A stretch of DNA of 64,000 nt, from NCBI GenBank assembly GCA_038496445.1, contig JALMLS010000015.1:372001-436000 (forward strand), given 5' to 3'. The notes below the pieces were generated by a model. It had not been told where the DNA came from. It searched no databases and worked only from the letters and a program-made list of their open reading frames with translations. Numbering within the stretch: position 1 is the stretch's first letter; the number at the start of each line of letters is the position of its first letter. A program made the position numbers and the translations under genes. This document shows, one piece after another, positions 47,143-59,825 of the stretch. The DNA comes from Trichosphaerium sp. ATCC 40318 (Eukaryota; Discosea; Flabellinia; Trichosidae).

Positions 47143-47535
47143 TATTTTTAGTGAAATAAATTAGTTGCTCCACGAAATTCTTGGGTTTTTTTTAAAGTTG
47201 CAGTACTACTCTACAAGAGAAGTCCTTCTATCAACAAATTATCATTTGTTGAATACCTGGTAAACATTAAAAAGTATGAATACTAGCAACCAGCTATGAA
47301 CATTTGTATGCTGAGTTTTGCTTCAAACTGAAAATAAAAAAACAATATATGTATGTTATTTTGTTCTCGGCAGAGGTTACGTCTTAATGAAATTCTACAT
47401 ACAAGTCGTCACCAAGACCGTCGATATTCTTAGATTTTGCTACGGTAAGACAATAGGTAAAATCAAAGCCGGCTTGAGGTTGACCAAAGTTCTGTGAAAC
47501 GGTTTATGGAAAATACTTGAACCAAAAAAAAAGTA
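47143..47535. other. intergenic
   Basis: AT-rich spacer between the surface protein and the NHL gene, both plus strand. Nothing recognised. Confidence 0.5.
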
Positions 47536-48729
47536 ATGGGCCAGGTTAACAAAGCTGTCAGCGTATTGGGTGGTAGCACAGAACAAGGATATAAGGACGG
47601 AACCCTCCAAAATGCTAAATTCTCATTAGTATCTGGGTTATGTTATGTAAACGAAAGAACTGTGAGCTGTGACGCGTTTTAAACAATATTTACGAATTTT
47701 TAGCTTCTTGCGGTTGATAACCGACCAAATAACGTTATTCGCTCTATAGACACTACAGCGAGTATAGTTACTACGCTTTGTGGCACAGCAGGTGAAAAAG
47801 GGATGAAAGACGGAGAGTTTGGAAGCGAAAAGACATTACTTCAAAATCCGACTACAGCGAGTCTTCTTGGTGATGATGTGTACTTTATTGATGCTAATAA
47901 TATCAGAAAAATATCCTTTAAGGTTAGAAATATTGATAGAGTACAGTTGCAAACACAGTCTCACGTGATTTTTCAAAAATAGGAAAAAAAAGTATCAACT
48001 GTTTGTAATATGAATGGGTACATGGTTCATGGAGTTACTGCTGCTAGTGATAAGCTGTTATTATGTTGTTATGATTGTATACTTATTGTGGATCTTGGAG
48101 GAAATATACTAAAAACAATTGGAACACCTGGTGATGCAGGGTATCAAGATCGTGAGCCCCGAAAAAAATTGTTCACAAAATATTGATAGTTGGCTTGTTT
48201 AGGGAGTGGACAAGGGACTTCGAAGTTTAATGGTGCTTGCAACGCCGCTGTATCTAGTGATGGTAAATGTGCGTATGTATGTGATTATAACAACAAGGCT
48301 TTACGTTATATTCACCTTGAAAGCGGCATGGTAAGAACAGTTGACAAAAGATTTAATATGCCCAAAGTTGCATGCTATTGTGCAGGTACCCTCCACTTCT
48401 TTTGGAAAATATAGTCGTTGATTGTTCAAATGAACTATTTTAATAACCTTAGAACAAAGAGTACACGTTTTTAAGAACGAACATGTTCGAGCTTAACTTC
48501 TTTTTTTTTTTCTTCTTTTTTTTTATAGTCGCGAACTAAGTGTTACCTCTTAGGTGTTCTGTACATTGCAGATTTTGGGGATGGTATAAAGAAGGTTGTT
48601 GATGGTAGTGTTCAACCGTTTATAAGTATCCCTAAGAAACCTCTGGCTATGTGCTCTGATGGAAAGCAGTATTTGTATGTATGGGACAGTGATAAAAAAC
48701 TTTGTAAAATAAATGTTATGGAGGTTTAA
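47536..48729 (+). CDS. NHL-repeat beta-propeller protein
   Basis: Exons 47536-47661, 47704-47922, 47983-48151, 48203-48385, 48554-48729; about 290 residues, in phase. Repeated NHL-like blades: GYKDGTLQNAKFSLVSGLCY with LLAVDNRPNNVIRSID, TLCGTAGEKGMKDGEFGS, VYFIDANNIRKIS, AYVCDYNNKALRYIHLE, VLYIADFGDGIKKV. Such propellers mediate protein or RNA binding. No signal peptide or enzyme motif, so it is probably cytosolic. It begins MGQVNKAVS, which could accept N-myristoylation. Confidence 0.85.
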
Positions 48730-48856
48730 AAGACTTTACCAACTAAGGTGTATCATTGCGTCGCAGAGATTTCTTGTAATGAGTGTAATCATTCATTAGA
48801 TACAAAAGTTTTTGGCACGTTTGTGAAATGGTAAATTAAAGTTTGGGAATGTTAGG

Positions 48857-48875
48857 TTTCGAACTTTGTTCGAAA
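48857..48875. repeat. TTTCGAA-type hairpin 1
   Basis: TTTCGAAC, loop TTT, GTTCGAAA: an 8-bp perfect inverted repeat. Confidence 0.6.
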
Positions 48876-49068
48876 TCATATTTGGTCATTGTAGAGTGTT
48901 TCTCGACGCTCAAAAAGCGTAATACGCTGGATTGAATTGTTTTTTTTTTTATGATTTCGAACACGTGATACAAATTTTAGTCTCAGGCTGTTTTTTCGGC
49001 GTCGTTTGTCTTGTTGTGGTGATTATTAGCTGTCAAACGCGATTGTCCCAGTTTCTCCAATATTTTGA

Positions 49069-49087
49069 CTTTCGAACAGTTCGAAAG
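49069..49087. repeat. TTTCGAA-type hairpin 2
   Basis: CTTTCGAA, loop CAG, TTCGAAAG: an 8-bp perfect inverted repeat with the same core as hairpin 1. Confidence 0.6.
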
Positions 49088-49332
49088 AGCGTATGGTGAT
49101 ATTAGATACTAACTCATTGAAAAGAGGATAGTATTTTAAGATAGTTTTTTAGTTAGCGAAAAATAGTTTTGTGTTGCTGAGTGAGAATGTACTTTCGTTT
49201 ATCTCTTATCAGGCGAGCATCCCTGGTGATAGTTTTCAATATTGGCGTCGGGTGTTCTATGAAGGTGGGTTAAGTCACTAAGTACACTTCCCTTTTCAGT
49301 CATTATAATCAAAACAACACCAAGATCAAAGC

Positions 49333-50044
49333 ATGGCTGCAAATATTCCTATTGTACTTTTTGGCGCCGGTGGTTCTGGAAAGACAGCTTTAACAATACG
49401 CTTTATTAAAAACCAATTTGTAATAACCTATGGTACGTCAAAGATGTTGTTTGTTTCGTTTCGAACAAATTTTTCTGTTTGGTTCTTTGACTCATGTCCG
49501 CCTTAGATCCAACACTAGAAGACTCGTACAGAAAGCAAATATGGGTTGATGGCGATGCATACCTCATTGACATTCTAGATACGGCAGGCCAAGAAGAATT
49601 CAGTGCTCTGTGTGACATCGTACGGGTTTTATTTTTCGAACAAAATCGAACATGTAAAAAAAATCACGTGTTCTAATGTTGTTTTAGTACACTCGAAACG
49701 CGAAAGGATTTTTGCTTGTGTACTCGATCCTTTGTGACTTTTCATTCAAAAACCTCAAAGAATGCCATGACAATATCAAACGCGTATGCAATACATCAGA
49801 TGTTCCTATAGTCGTTGCTGGAAACAAGTGCGATTGTACGGATAGACAAGTTTCAAAAAGGAGAGGATCATCTTTTGCATCAAGTATTTCTGCCTCCTTC
49901 TTTGAAACATCCGCCCTAACAGGAGAAAACGTGAAAGAGTGCTTTGACGAATTAGTACGCAAGGTAGTACGACAGAGTAATAAACCACCGAAAAACAAGA
50001 AGAGAAGACTGGCGAAAAAATTAAACCCATGCAAGCTATTGTGA
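49333..50044 (+). CDS. Ras-family small GTPase (Ras 3)
   Basis: Exons 49333-49432, 49507-49619, 49688-50044; 189 residues, in phase. P-loop GAGGSGKTA, switch I DPTLEDSY, switch [17 protein letters not shown] and TSALTG. The C-terminus is strongly basic and ends CKLL, a CAAX box that ends in Leu and may favour geranylgeranylation. The introns sit at exactly the two positions used in Ras 1 and Ras 2. The second intron carries CACGTG at 49665. Confidence 0.93.
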
Positions 50045-50458
50045 CAATCTTCAAATGACGAAAACTGTCTCATAAAAACATTAATGTACAGGCGTAAATA
50101 CGTAATCAATGTACCAAAAAAAAAAACTCTAAAAAATCGTTGTAGTAAAAAAAAGAGAAAATAAAAAAAACTTATTGTAGTTTACTCTGGTGACTTGAAA
50201 ACGAAGCCCAAAAATACCTTCTTGCCACCTAGCCATTATCTCCTATGCATGACACAATAACAATTATAGGTTAACATACAACAACTGGACTGAGTCACCC
50301 TTGATATACTTTGGCATTTGAAGAAGCTCAAGTATGATTTTATTTTTTGTCCATTTCTAAATGAAAGTCTACATATTTTCAAAACGTTGTGGCTTAACTC
50401 CCAAAGCCGCAATTTTGACCTAGAATAGCGGAAATAGTTAAAAGAGTAAATCATTACA
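50045..50458. other. intergenic
   Basis: A-rich spacer after Ras 3 (runs of A near 50115-50170). No gene recognised. Confidence 0.5.
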
Positions 50459-52234
50459 ATGACGTATAGACGTATTGTTATACTAATGCTATTGTGTTTA
50501 TTTTCAAAAGCACTTGTTTTTGAACAAAATGGCCGTAAGAACATTGTAGTATTCTCCACGTGTGCATAACATTTGTATAGTAACCTTTAACTCGCCAAAC
50601 ATATCGTGGTTATCAAAAACCTCTTGGAATAGTACAGCTGTAACAGGTACGTATAGTGCGTTCGCCACGTGCGTTTTAAAAAAAAACACTTTTAGATAAT
50701 TTTATTTTTTATGTTCTATCAGATTAACTTGATAATAGGAGATCTTGTGGCGTATGATAAGTTTATATCATTAGATAAGAATAACTCAAGTGACAAGATC
50801 GTATTTCTAACAATACAGATGTATAAATGGGGCTACCAAGTCGCGGAAGCGCGGAGAAAAGGAGCTATTGGTATTATTATTTATGATTCTCCTTACAGTA
50901 CGTGTTTTTTTATCCGTACAATCTTGTCCACTGATTGCGATTAGTGACAGGAGGGGCGCTAGAATTCTTCAGAATGAATTGGAATCAAGCACCATCAGAA
51001 CTTGAGGGTATTCCTACCGTCGAAGTCGGATTTGATTTTTTGGACTACTTCAACAAGCTGAACGACTCAACAGCTGTAAAACTGTTTCCTAATGGTTCGT
51101 GGTCAGTCTTTTTACAGGTTCTTACGGAGTTTTAATTACTTAGATAATAATCCATGGAGGCCAGTCAAGTCAATCGGATTTGTATGTAAACGTAGAGCTT
51201 GTTCATAAAAACAAAATTGGGTTTTTACACTTACAAATAGATTGTTTTCTCTGTTGCTTATGGAGCCGTGGCACTCACTTGTATTTTATTGGCTTGTTTT
51301 AAATTATATCTCATAAAACACGAAGTTGGATGTACTTTCAGTATTTCCCAAACATGTCTGGTGCTGGAGATTATCGCAAATACAGGTAAGTTTCTATCAC
51401 CAAATACTCTAAAACTCAACTGTTTAGGACGATTGTTTTATGTTACTATTGATCCAATGTACAGTCGCAGAATATTTTCAAAACTCACAGCTGCTTGTTT
51501 TGATACAGGGCTTGTGTCACTATCACTTGCAACTTCTCTATTCATTGCATTTTATTGGTAAGTGTTATAGTAGCTCACTGTTGTTTAACACCAAAAAAGG
51601 TTGGAGATAATCCGTGCAATCAAATCATTCAAAGATACAGGTGGTAAATTGAAAAGGTTCAAGATACCTTGTATTATATTAGTTGCAATTGTTTGCTCGT
51701 TGGAGTTTGGAGTATCAATTGTGCGTGGTGTCACATATTTTCCAATAGCTTTTATGTCAGTGTATATAATTTTTACATTGATGGGTATATCCATTGCTCT
51801 CTACCTTATTGTTATGGGTGTAATTGTATTAAAGCATATAAATCAAAGTAATGCAAGGTCTAAATACATCAAAAAAATTCAACGTGTACGCTCATCACAG
51901 TAGTTTTTTCTGTTCGTACAATTTTCTTACTTTATTTACAAACATGCACTCATACTTTGTTCAGGTTACATTGCAGATTATGGTTAGTGGTGTTTTTACA
52001 ATACTACTAGCGATAATTGCTTGTTGCACTCTGTGGACATTTTTTAGAAGACCCATTGCGTATTTCGTGTTATGGTCTTTGTATTGGTTTTTTCTTTTTG
52101 GAATTAGCTTACTACAGATAACAGCTATCTACAAAACGCGCAAACAACCTTCTCAATCAAAGGAAGCAACACCAAGTATTAATACAGTCCGAAGAACAAT
52201 GGTCAGTAATTCAAGAAATGCAATGACATCATAA
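50459..52234 (+). CDS. PA-domain multi-pass (7TM-like) membrane protein, copy 1
   Basis: Exons 50459-50534, 50581-50646, 50739-50897, 50945-51094, 51144-51181, 51241-51385, 51428-51557, 51600-51885, 51965-52234; 439 residues, in phase. A signal peptide (IVILMLLCLF) leads into a protease-associated-like lumenal domain (YQVAEARRKGAIGIIIYD, LEGIPTVEVG). About seven membrane helices follow (IVFSVAYGAVALTCILLACF, LVSLSLATSLFIAFYW, IPCIILVAIVCSLEF, MSVYIIFTLMGISIALYL, VFTILLAIIACC, LYWFFLFGISLLQITAI), with LVLEIIANTGRLFYVTIDPMY between. The helical part resembles the THH1/TOM1/TOM3 superfamily (tentative). A sorting receptor or GPCR-like role is possible. Its paralog is at 54033-55828. Confidence 0.8.
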
Positions 52235-52455
52235 TTGTTTAACGCAATGACCATTGACTTGTAAAAAAATAAATTGCATAAGCCTATTGACGCCCCTTCT
52301 TCTAAATCCTTGTAGTACTTCGTCCTACAAACTGAATCAGAACGATGATACGCCTCTTCGAAATGGGTGCGAAATCACGTGATTAAGTGGTTTTTTATCA
52401 TTTTTAGGAAGTTTCTCCTTATTTCTCGTGTAAATTAGTTACTCGCACCGCTAGA

Positions 52456-53715
52456 ATGGCAAAGCGTAAACAGCTCGTAAGAATGCTAAACTTTGAAATT
52501 ATAAATTAAATTAACGCCGTGTAGAAGACCGAACAAGAGCGGGAGAAAGAAACGCTTCTCCGGCTTCCAGCGGAGCTACAACTCGATATTATGGACTTGG
52601 ATTGTAGTGCCTACATTAAATGGCCATTACTATCCAAACAAGCAGCAATATGCTCAAGGTTTAATAGTGAACTGAAAAAACAAGGCAAATGGATGAGATA
52701 CAACGGTGTTAAAAAAGCTGAAAGGTTTTATTCTGGCGGACTGAAACAAGGAGTTCTTAAGACTTGGCGGAAAGGAGGTTCTCAGATTAAACAATGTTCG
52801 TATGAGAATGATTTGCTTGATGGAGAGTATAAGACATGGTTAGCTGACGGGCGCGTAGAGGAGCATAGGTTTTACAAAAATGGTAAAAAAAACGGAGAGA
52901 GCAAGAAATTCGATTATGGTTCACTTTCCGAGCAATGCTTTTATGTTGATGGTAAGAAAGAAGGCGAATACAAATTTTGGCATGCATTTTGTGATAAGCT
53001 GGAAACCCATTGTTTTTATGTCAACAACAAGATAGAAGGAGTTTCAAAAACTTTTCATTCGGATGGTACATTGTCAACAAAAGTACTTTATAAGAATGGT
53101 CGCAAAGAAGGAAAAGAGGAGACATGGGATAACAATGGGCGATTATTGAGAGTAGCTCTTTACACCAAAGGTAAACAACGTAAAGCAGAAACCATGGAGT
53201 ACAGGGATGATAAATTACACAAGAAATGTATTTATGTTAATGGAGTAATTACTGAACAGAAGAACTGGTTTGAGAATGGTAAGATAGAAAGCCATAATCG
53301 TTACAATGGTGCCTTGGACAAGCAAGAAGGTATTCAAAAAAAATGGTACGAGAACGGCCAATTAGAATGTCAGTGCGGTTTTGTGAATAACAAGAAATGT
53401 GGCATGGAACAGGTGTGGCACAAGAACGGTCACCTAAAGAGCCAGGCGCATTTTGTTTGCGGAAAGTTAAACGGAGAGGCTAAATTTTGGCATAAGAATG
53501 GTAAGTTACAGAGTCAACGAACTTATTCACACGGAGAACAACACGGAGAAGAAAAGTTGTGGGCAAAAGACGGAAGATATTATGGTAAGTGTTTCTATGC
53601 CAATGGAAAATATGTATCTCAGGATGAAGATGAATCGTTGGAAATTTTTTCCATTATGGTTAATATACAACACTGGGACCACACTATTATTCATAATGTC
53701 ACACTTTCAGAATAA
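52456..53715 (+). CDS. MORN-like (YwqK-type) repeat protein with F-box-like N-terminus
   Basis: Exons 52456-52476 and 52525-53715; 403 residues, in phase. The short first exon MAKRKQL is basic. LLRLPAELQLDIMDLDCSAY resembles an F-box start. About 13 repeats follow with consensus YxNGKxxGxxKxWxxNGxL (for example GKLNGEAKFWHKNGKLQSQ). It is the intact version of the frameshifted copy at 17896-18495 and a relative of 18884-19744. The function is unknown; an F-box plus repeat adaptor would be consistent. It lies between two tandem membrane-protein paralogs. Confidence 0.87.
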
Positions 53716-54032
53716 TTACGAGCGTTATTACCTTGTATAAGCAAGCGACGAGTTAAGGGTACTATGGTCGATTTGAGCTGATTTTCAAACCCATTTTTAT
53801 TACTGTTAACAGAACGGTAATTTTTCTAAAACACGTGACCTGAAAAGTACGCCAATGGTCTAAAATCAGCAAATTATAGTATGTGTACATAGTCTAACTA
53901 GTAAAATTAGAGGACGTACCCTCAAATAAACCCTTTTTTTGTATCCCAATAATTACCTGCCTTAAAACAAAAAAAAACGAACACAGAATCTTCGTACTAA
54001 AACTCTTCAAAGCGACAGTTAGCGCCATCATT
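53716..54032. other. intergenic
   Basis: Spacer upstream of the second membrane-protein paralog; one CACGTG at 53833. No ORF. Confidence 0.5.
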
Positions 54033-55828
54033 ATGATAATTATAAATGCTCTGGGTGTATTTACTGCTATGTCTTGGGTTGTATTAACAAGTTCGCTAGT
54101 TGTTCACGATAATAACGGAAAGAACAGTACGATGGATAGCGACATAGTTAACTACGTATTTCTCATCCTATCTTAGTAACTTTTAATTCGCCAAATATCT
54201 CTTGGCTTTCAAAACAAATATGGAATGGTACTGATGTTACTGGTACGCGTAGTTGAGTCATCACGTGATCATATCGTTACGTTTTTTAAGGGTTTTATTT
54301 CGCATCATTCGTTGTCCAATTTAACTCGATTTTAGGAGAGCTTGTACCGTTGGATAGTAGTAACTACACTAACAAGATTGTGTATTTAACAACAGATAAT
54401 TACAAGTGGGGTTATCAAATCGCGGAAGCTAGGAGAAAAGGTGCTATTGGTATAGCTATCCATGACAAGTCATTTGGTAAATATTGTCAATTAGATCTTT
54501 TTGGACACGTGATTAATTGTGAATAGTGACTGCAGGAAAAATGGAATTCTTCAGAATAAATTGGAATCAAGCGCCATCAGAACTTGAAGGTATTCCTGCT
54601 GTTGAAGTCGGAGATGATTTTGTGAATTATTTTACAGATCAACAACGCCTAAATGTTACCTTGTTCCCCAACGGTATGTGGTTCAAGAAGAGATTATTTC
54701 TTCAACTAGTTCTAACACATATTTTTAGACAACAATCCATGGAGACCAATCAACGAAGTTGGGTTTGTATGATCACAAGCTGTGTATTCTTGCTAATTAT
54801 ATTGGAGGTTGTTTTCTCGACTTTTTATGGTGTAGTGGCACTTGTTTGTATTTCTTTGGCTGCTCTCAAACTATACTATGTCACAACAGGAGTAGGGTGT
54901 ATATTTAGTATATCTCAAACATGTCTTGTGCTAGAGATTATTGCAAATACAGGTAAAGACTATCACAATAAATTCCAATTGCTCACGCTCTATCTGTTTA
55001 GGACGATTATTTTATGTGACTGTTGATCCAATGTATAGTCGTAGAATACTCTCACAGTTTACAGCCACTTTTTTCGATACAGGGCTTGTATCACTGTCAC
55101 TTGCGACTACTCTATTCATCGCGTTTTATTGGTACGTGATTTTTTTAAAATAAGAATTGTTTTGACTGATCAAAAGAAAGGTTGGAGGTTATCAGCGCAA
55201 TTAAGGCCCTCAAAGAGAGAGGAGGTAAACTTAAAAAGTTTCTACTGCCTTGTATTATATTGGTCATAATTGTTGTTCTTGTGGAGCTGAGTGTATCGCT
55301 TGGACGAGGGCTCGCAGAAATATCGTTAACTTTTGGTGTAATGATGTTCGTGTTTATGTTGATCGGTATTGCTATTGCTCTATACCTCTTGATAATGGGA
55401 GGAATAGTATTAAAGCATATAAGAGAAACCAATGCAAACTCTGCTATTGTCATAAGAATTCAATGTGTACGTTCACGTGATAGAAAATTCGTGTTATTTT
55501 ACTTTTTTTTGAAACTCAAACTAGTTTTTCTTATACCTTTCTTACGTTACTCATCTTTCCTTCTTCTGTTTAGATTACAATACAACTTATGATGAGTGGC
55601 GTCTTTACAATACTCTTGGTTATAGTTGTATTTAGCTCCTTATGGCCATTCTTTCGAAGACCTGTTACCTACTTTGTAGTGTGGTCTTTGTACTGGTTCT
55701 TTCTTTTTGGAATCAGCCTTCTACAAATAACAGCTATTCACAAAAAACGCGATCCGCCATCTTCAGTAGAAATGACCCAAACTACTTCAGCTCCAGGAAT
55801 AATTGAGACAACTATGAACACCCAATAA
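54033..55828 (+). CDS. PA-domain multi-pass (7TM-like) membrane protein, copy 2
   Basis: Exons 54033-54126, 54177-54242, 54336-54476, 54527-54673, 54729-54766, 54808-54952, 55002-55131, 55181-55466, 55574-55828; 433 residues. The nine-exon layout is the same as in copy 1, and four internal exons have identical lengths (38, 145, 130, 286 nt). Residues are highly similar (NWNQAPSELEGIP, FSISQTCLVLEIIANTG, DPMYSRRI, LWSLYWFFLFGISLLQITAI; an N-terminal signal peptide is present). Introns 54243-54335 and 54477-54526 both contain CACGTG. A local duplication event is clear; the role is as for copy 1. Confidence 0.82.
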
Positions 55829-56161
55829 AAATGTAAATAATCATGTTGTATGGTGTATCTACAATACCTTCGTTGAAGTATAAACGAATATTAATACTCA
55901 CGACTTACAAGAATTCTGCTGTAGTATCAATACACCTTTGTGCGAAAATACCTAAGAAAGTTGAGGGCGTTTGTCGCATAACATGGAAGCTGTGATGCTA
56001 CTTTTGATGCAAATACAATGATTGCACTACTCTTCTTGCATGTTTTATGGCTTGTGAAGGCTTAATTATGTATGTTCTTATGCAAGAAATAAACTATAAT
56101 TAATTGTAAGTTTTAATCTGTTCTACATTACATCATAGCCTATGACTATGCATAGGTTAAA
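55829..56161. other. intergenic, convergent
   Basis: Spacer between the copy-2 stop and the stop of the minus-strand gene at 56162. The plus ORF 56142-56399 is antisense to a supported exon and is rejected. Confidence 0.5.
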
Positions 56162-57623
56162 CTATAATAAGCCATCATCATTAACTACAGCACGCCATAG
56201 GTCATCATACAGGTGCTTCTTCTTGTTCCACATGACACGATTTGCAAGAATTATTGCACTTTTTGGTTTCTCATTTGATTCCACTGTTCTAGAACTATTA
56301 CGTTTCAAAGTGTCCTTAACATTATTTTTAAAGGACATAAATGTAGCTTCATCAACTCTGTTAGAGATAGCACCAAACCTGACAGAGAGGTTAAAATAAG
56401 TGAGTTAAAAAGTTGTTAAGTGAGCACGTTGTTGATTCTCTTATTACTGAAATTGAACGTACTTTACTGCTCTCCAAAAAATAGGTACTCTAGGGACTAT
56501 CCCCAGCTTCTTTTTTATGGCCTTCCATACCCTTGATGGTGGAATAATTTCCAAATGAGGTGATATCAAAGACCATACTTCATTACTTTCAACACTCTTT
56601 AAAAACCTTAGTTTAGAAAAGAGTCTTTGTAGAAATAGTTCTTTTGTATGAATAGAAATCTCATGATCTTCAATATCAATATGTGATAACATACAAAGCA
56701 AATACTGGCATAAACTCAAGCTATGATAAACCATATGACTTGATATTTTTGAAGGCAAACAATCAGCTGTACAATGAAATATATCACTGAGATCCATAAC
56801 AGTCATCTTCGCCCAGTACATAGATAACAACTTAGCTGTTGATTCTGGCATTGAACAGTATCTATCTAATGTAAACTTATGAAGATAAGCCTTTGCTACA
56901 GCAAAGCAAGCATCATAGCTTGTATCCATTAACTTCTTGAACTCTACTTCATTCAGCTTGAAAATCTTATAACCTTGAATAATTATACAATGACGTTCTC
57001 CAACATACACTACAAAACAACAAAAAAAAGTTAGTTGCTCTTCTCTTACATTTAAAAAAAACGTGATTTTGCAAAAAACCACGTGACATGGAAGAACGTA
57101 CTTCCTTTATATGCGTTATTAATAGCAATACTCTTAAAACCATCAGTGAATCCGAAACCATGTTGAACAATGAGTTCAGTTTCATCACTTTTTTTACCTT
57201 CAAGTTGCAAAATTTTCGCAAGTGGTTGTATAATCTTTGAAGTCATACCGAGGTATTTACAGCAACTTAGAGCTTCTTGTGCCTATAAATATCATCAACA
57301 ATACTAGTATAACGCCAAACGCGTACAACTGCTAGCGGTATGCAATCTGTAAGGAAAGAATCGTAAATAACGGTGTCAGCCTTGTTATAGTTCCGCAGCA
57401 GCCACTCGAAGCCTGTGGGATACTTTAAAACCTCCAGCCAGTTGTCTTTAGCTTCATTTCGCTCAATTCGCTCTAACTGTTCGGAAAGTACTACACTAAG
57501 GTCTACAAATTGTCTAGGTATAATAAATTCCTTTTCTTGGCCTTTTGGGCCAACTAAAGCTTTCAGCATTAATTTAGCGCTAACAAATCGATGACAGCGA
57601 TGAAGAATATCCAAGTAATACGT
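56162..57623 (-). CDS. hypothetical helical protein (BTB/Skp1-like N-terminal part?), 5' exon not found
   Basis: Exons (minus): 57321-57623 (starts at an acceptor, phase 0), 57102-57282, 56463-57009, 56162-56378; junctions close in phase. The first resolved exon has a pattern like BTB/Skp1 domains (EFIIPRQFVDLSVVLSEQLE, then PLAVVRAQEALSCCKYLGM). The rest is Leu-rich and helical without a recognised domain. No in-frame ATG with a splice partner was found upstream (57624-57826), so the start is missing. A cullin-adaptor-like role would be guesswork. Confidence 0.55.
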
Positions 57624-57826
57624 CTACGTTAGTTTCATCAAGAACGGATAAGCTAAACAAGAAAATTTACGTATTTTTAACTTTATTGGCTAAAAGTCAG
57701 AATCGGTTATCTTATCTTAAACTCTATCTGTATACTTTACATTAACAATACAAAGATTTTATTATTGAAATAGGTGTCCCTGGAGCGTATAAAGCTTGTT
57801 TTGAAACTTTTCTTTCTTTTCCTGTT

Positions 57827-59825
57827 TTATTCTTCGTATTCATCAAAGTTATCGTTGTCATTTGGAACAACTTCATTATTTTTCTTTTTCTTTAATATCT
57901 GTATCAAAACCAATGACGCACCAAAAAGAAATACACAGGTATTCATTATGCCAACTATTATAAAAGGTGCTGTTGGTGTCCAAGTATCAAAAAGAGTACC
58001 ACCAAGTTTTGTAATAAATAGAATACCTATTGATCCACACAACGAAAAGAATCCGCTCACTTGCCCTCTAACACCCAATAAACAATGCATGTACAACAAC
58101 AAAAAAGTACATTCCTCTAACACTAAGTGTTGAGCGCAAAAAATAAACTACATACCTAGACTGTTCAGGAGCAACAGATGCAAGTAATACTTGACTTCCA
58201 ACAATCATGGATATTTCACCACATCCTATTACACATGCAAGAAGAAATGAAAACACACTGGTTGGATTTGTAATACAAGCAACACCTAAATAACCGCAAA
58301 GACCAATAAACGAAGCAACTATTCAACGAACAAATAAGAAGACATTCCAAAAAAAAAAACACCTTTGCTTACTTGTTAGAAGAAGTACTCTATCAATCTT
58401 ATCAGCAACTATACCAATAACCGGAACAAATACTATAGCAGCTGTCTGAGCAATACCGGAAACCATACCAGCCTTTGCAATAGCATCATGATCACTGTAT
58501 CCATGTGATCCCATATAACGCTTCACCCATAAACTCATAAACGTGCTTACAACCATTGCATCTCCACGAGCAACAAAAGATGCAAGGTATGCTATTGAAA
58601 TTATTGTTAAAAGCAATCCAAAAAGAGCTTTAAACAAATATGGCTAGTTATCGTACATAGTACTACCTTAGGATTTTTTGTTGCTTTGATTCCAGTAACA
58701 ACAATTGAAACGACGTTACTGTGCTACAGTACAATGTTACGGTTCGAAGCAATTAGTAAAACTACAATTGCGTACTCTATGCTTAAGGGATTTTCTAGAT
58801 GCCATCCCAAAATAGACTACTGCTATGCATGGTACAAGCCATAAAGTGAAAGACCAATACATTGTCATTGCTAATTACAGTAAAAAACAAGTTTTCATTT
58901 CCTTCATCAACCCACATACCTGTAGCTTTACCGTCATGACCAAGCATACTAGGAATACGCAAGAAAATAAAAAGTGCAGCTAACGCGCCAATACCGGATG
59001 TAAAACCGATAATACTGCCGACTCTGCCTCTCGAACCTTAAAAAAGTTTTTAAGCCAAAACCAGAAAAAAATAAGAATAGCGAGTCGTCGTTGCGTCTTA
59101 CTTTCTACTGGATAATCGCCGATGAGTGCTACCAAACATGCAGTGCTTGCTTTTATACCATTAATATACTATTCAAAGCAGTTAGTTATTAGTACCTGAA
59201 GCGCCAATAGCAAAGACACAACGGTATAATACAAGTTCGATAAAAGATGATGCTAAAGGTTGAAGCAAAAGACCAAGTGCTAAAAAAAAGAAACCAATCA
59301 TGTACACCCACTAAAAAAAATAAAGTTACTCAAGTACGACATTTAACCAAATAAGGAATACTAAGCTTCACAAAATAACAACCTTTCGTCCGATTTTATC
59401 TGACAAGAGACCAAAAAATGTAGCTGTTGCTATAACTACAATTTCATTCCAGAAAACCAAATCGCCTTGTTGTTTTTTTTGTTATACAACCGTTAATAAC
59501 AGGTATAATTACCTGCTTTTGTGCCTTGGCTACTCTGTGGTATGTCAAGGGTGTTCGTAAACAAATAGGAAACTAAACGTTTATTAAATAGTTGCCTACG
59601 CGTTGTAGACGCACCTGCAGCGTTCACAAATACTAGTGATGCTATTTGAACGAACGAAACGTACATAAACGAGAAAAGGTTCCATTTACCAACACTAGGC
59701 TCCAACGTTACCAGCCACAACTTTGTAGGCGCCGTTTCATCAATATCATCGCTTTCTTTAATTTCAAGTTGCTCAATATCACCCTCAACAGCTTGAATAA
59801 ACCCAACCTCCTCTTCAGGTTGCAT
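57827..59825 (-). CDS. major facilitator superfamily (MFS) transporter
   Basis: Starts at the ATG at 59825 (MQPEEEVGF, acidic cytosolic N-terminus) and ends at 57827 after an acidic tail (NDNDNFDEYEE). Multiple short exons encode about 12 membrane segments. SFVARGDAMVVSTFMSLWV, VSGIAQTAAIVFVPVIGIVADKI (the D-x-x-x-R/K-like loop), GCGEISMIVGSQVLLASVAPEQSR (between helices, as in MFS carriers) and APFIIVGIMNTCVFLFGASL are typical. The substrate is not predictable. Exon boundaries were not all resolved, but no other family fits. Confidence 0.8.

Larger units (their letters stand above)
48730..49332. other. intergenic upstream of Ras 3 with TTCGAA hairpins
   Basis: Contains two small perfect hairpins sharing the TTTCGAA core (48857-48875 and 49069-49087), a third TTTCGAA next to CACGTG near 48955-48966, and T-rich runs. 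It is likely the Ras 3 promoter and the NHL gene terminator region. Confidence 0.5.

Noticed and set aside
56142-56399. Plus-strand 85-aa ORF
   Set aside because: It is antisense to the last exon (56162-56378) of the minus-strand gene.
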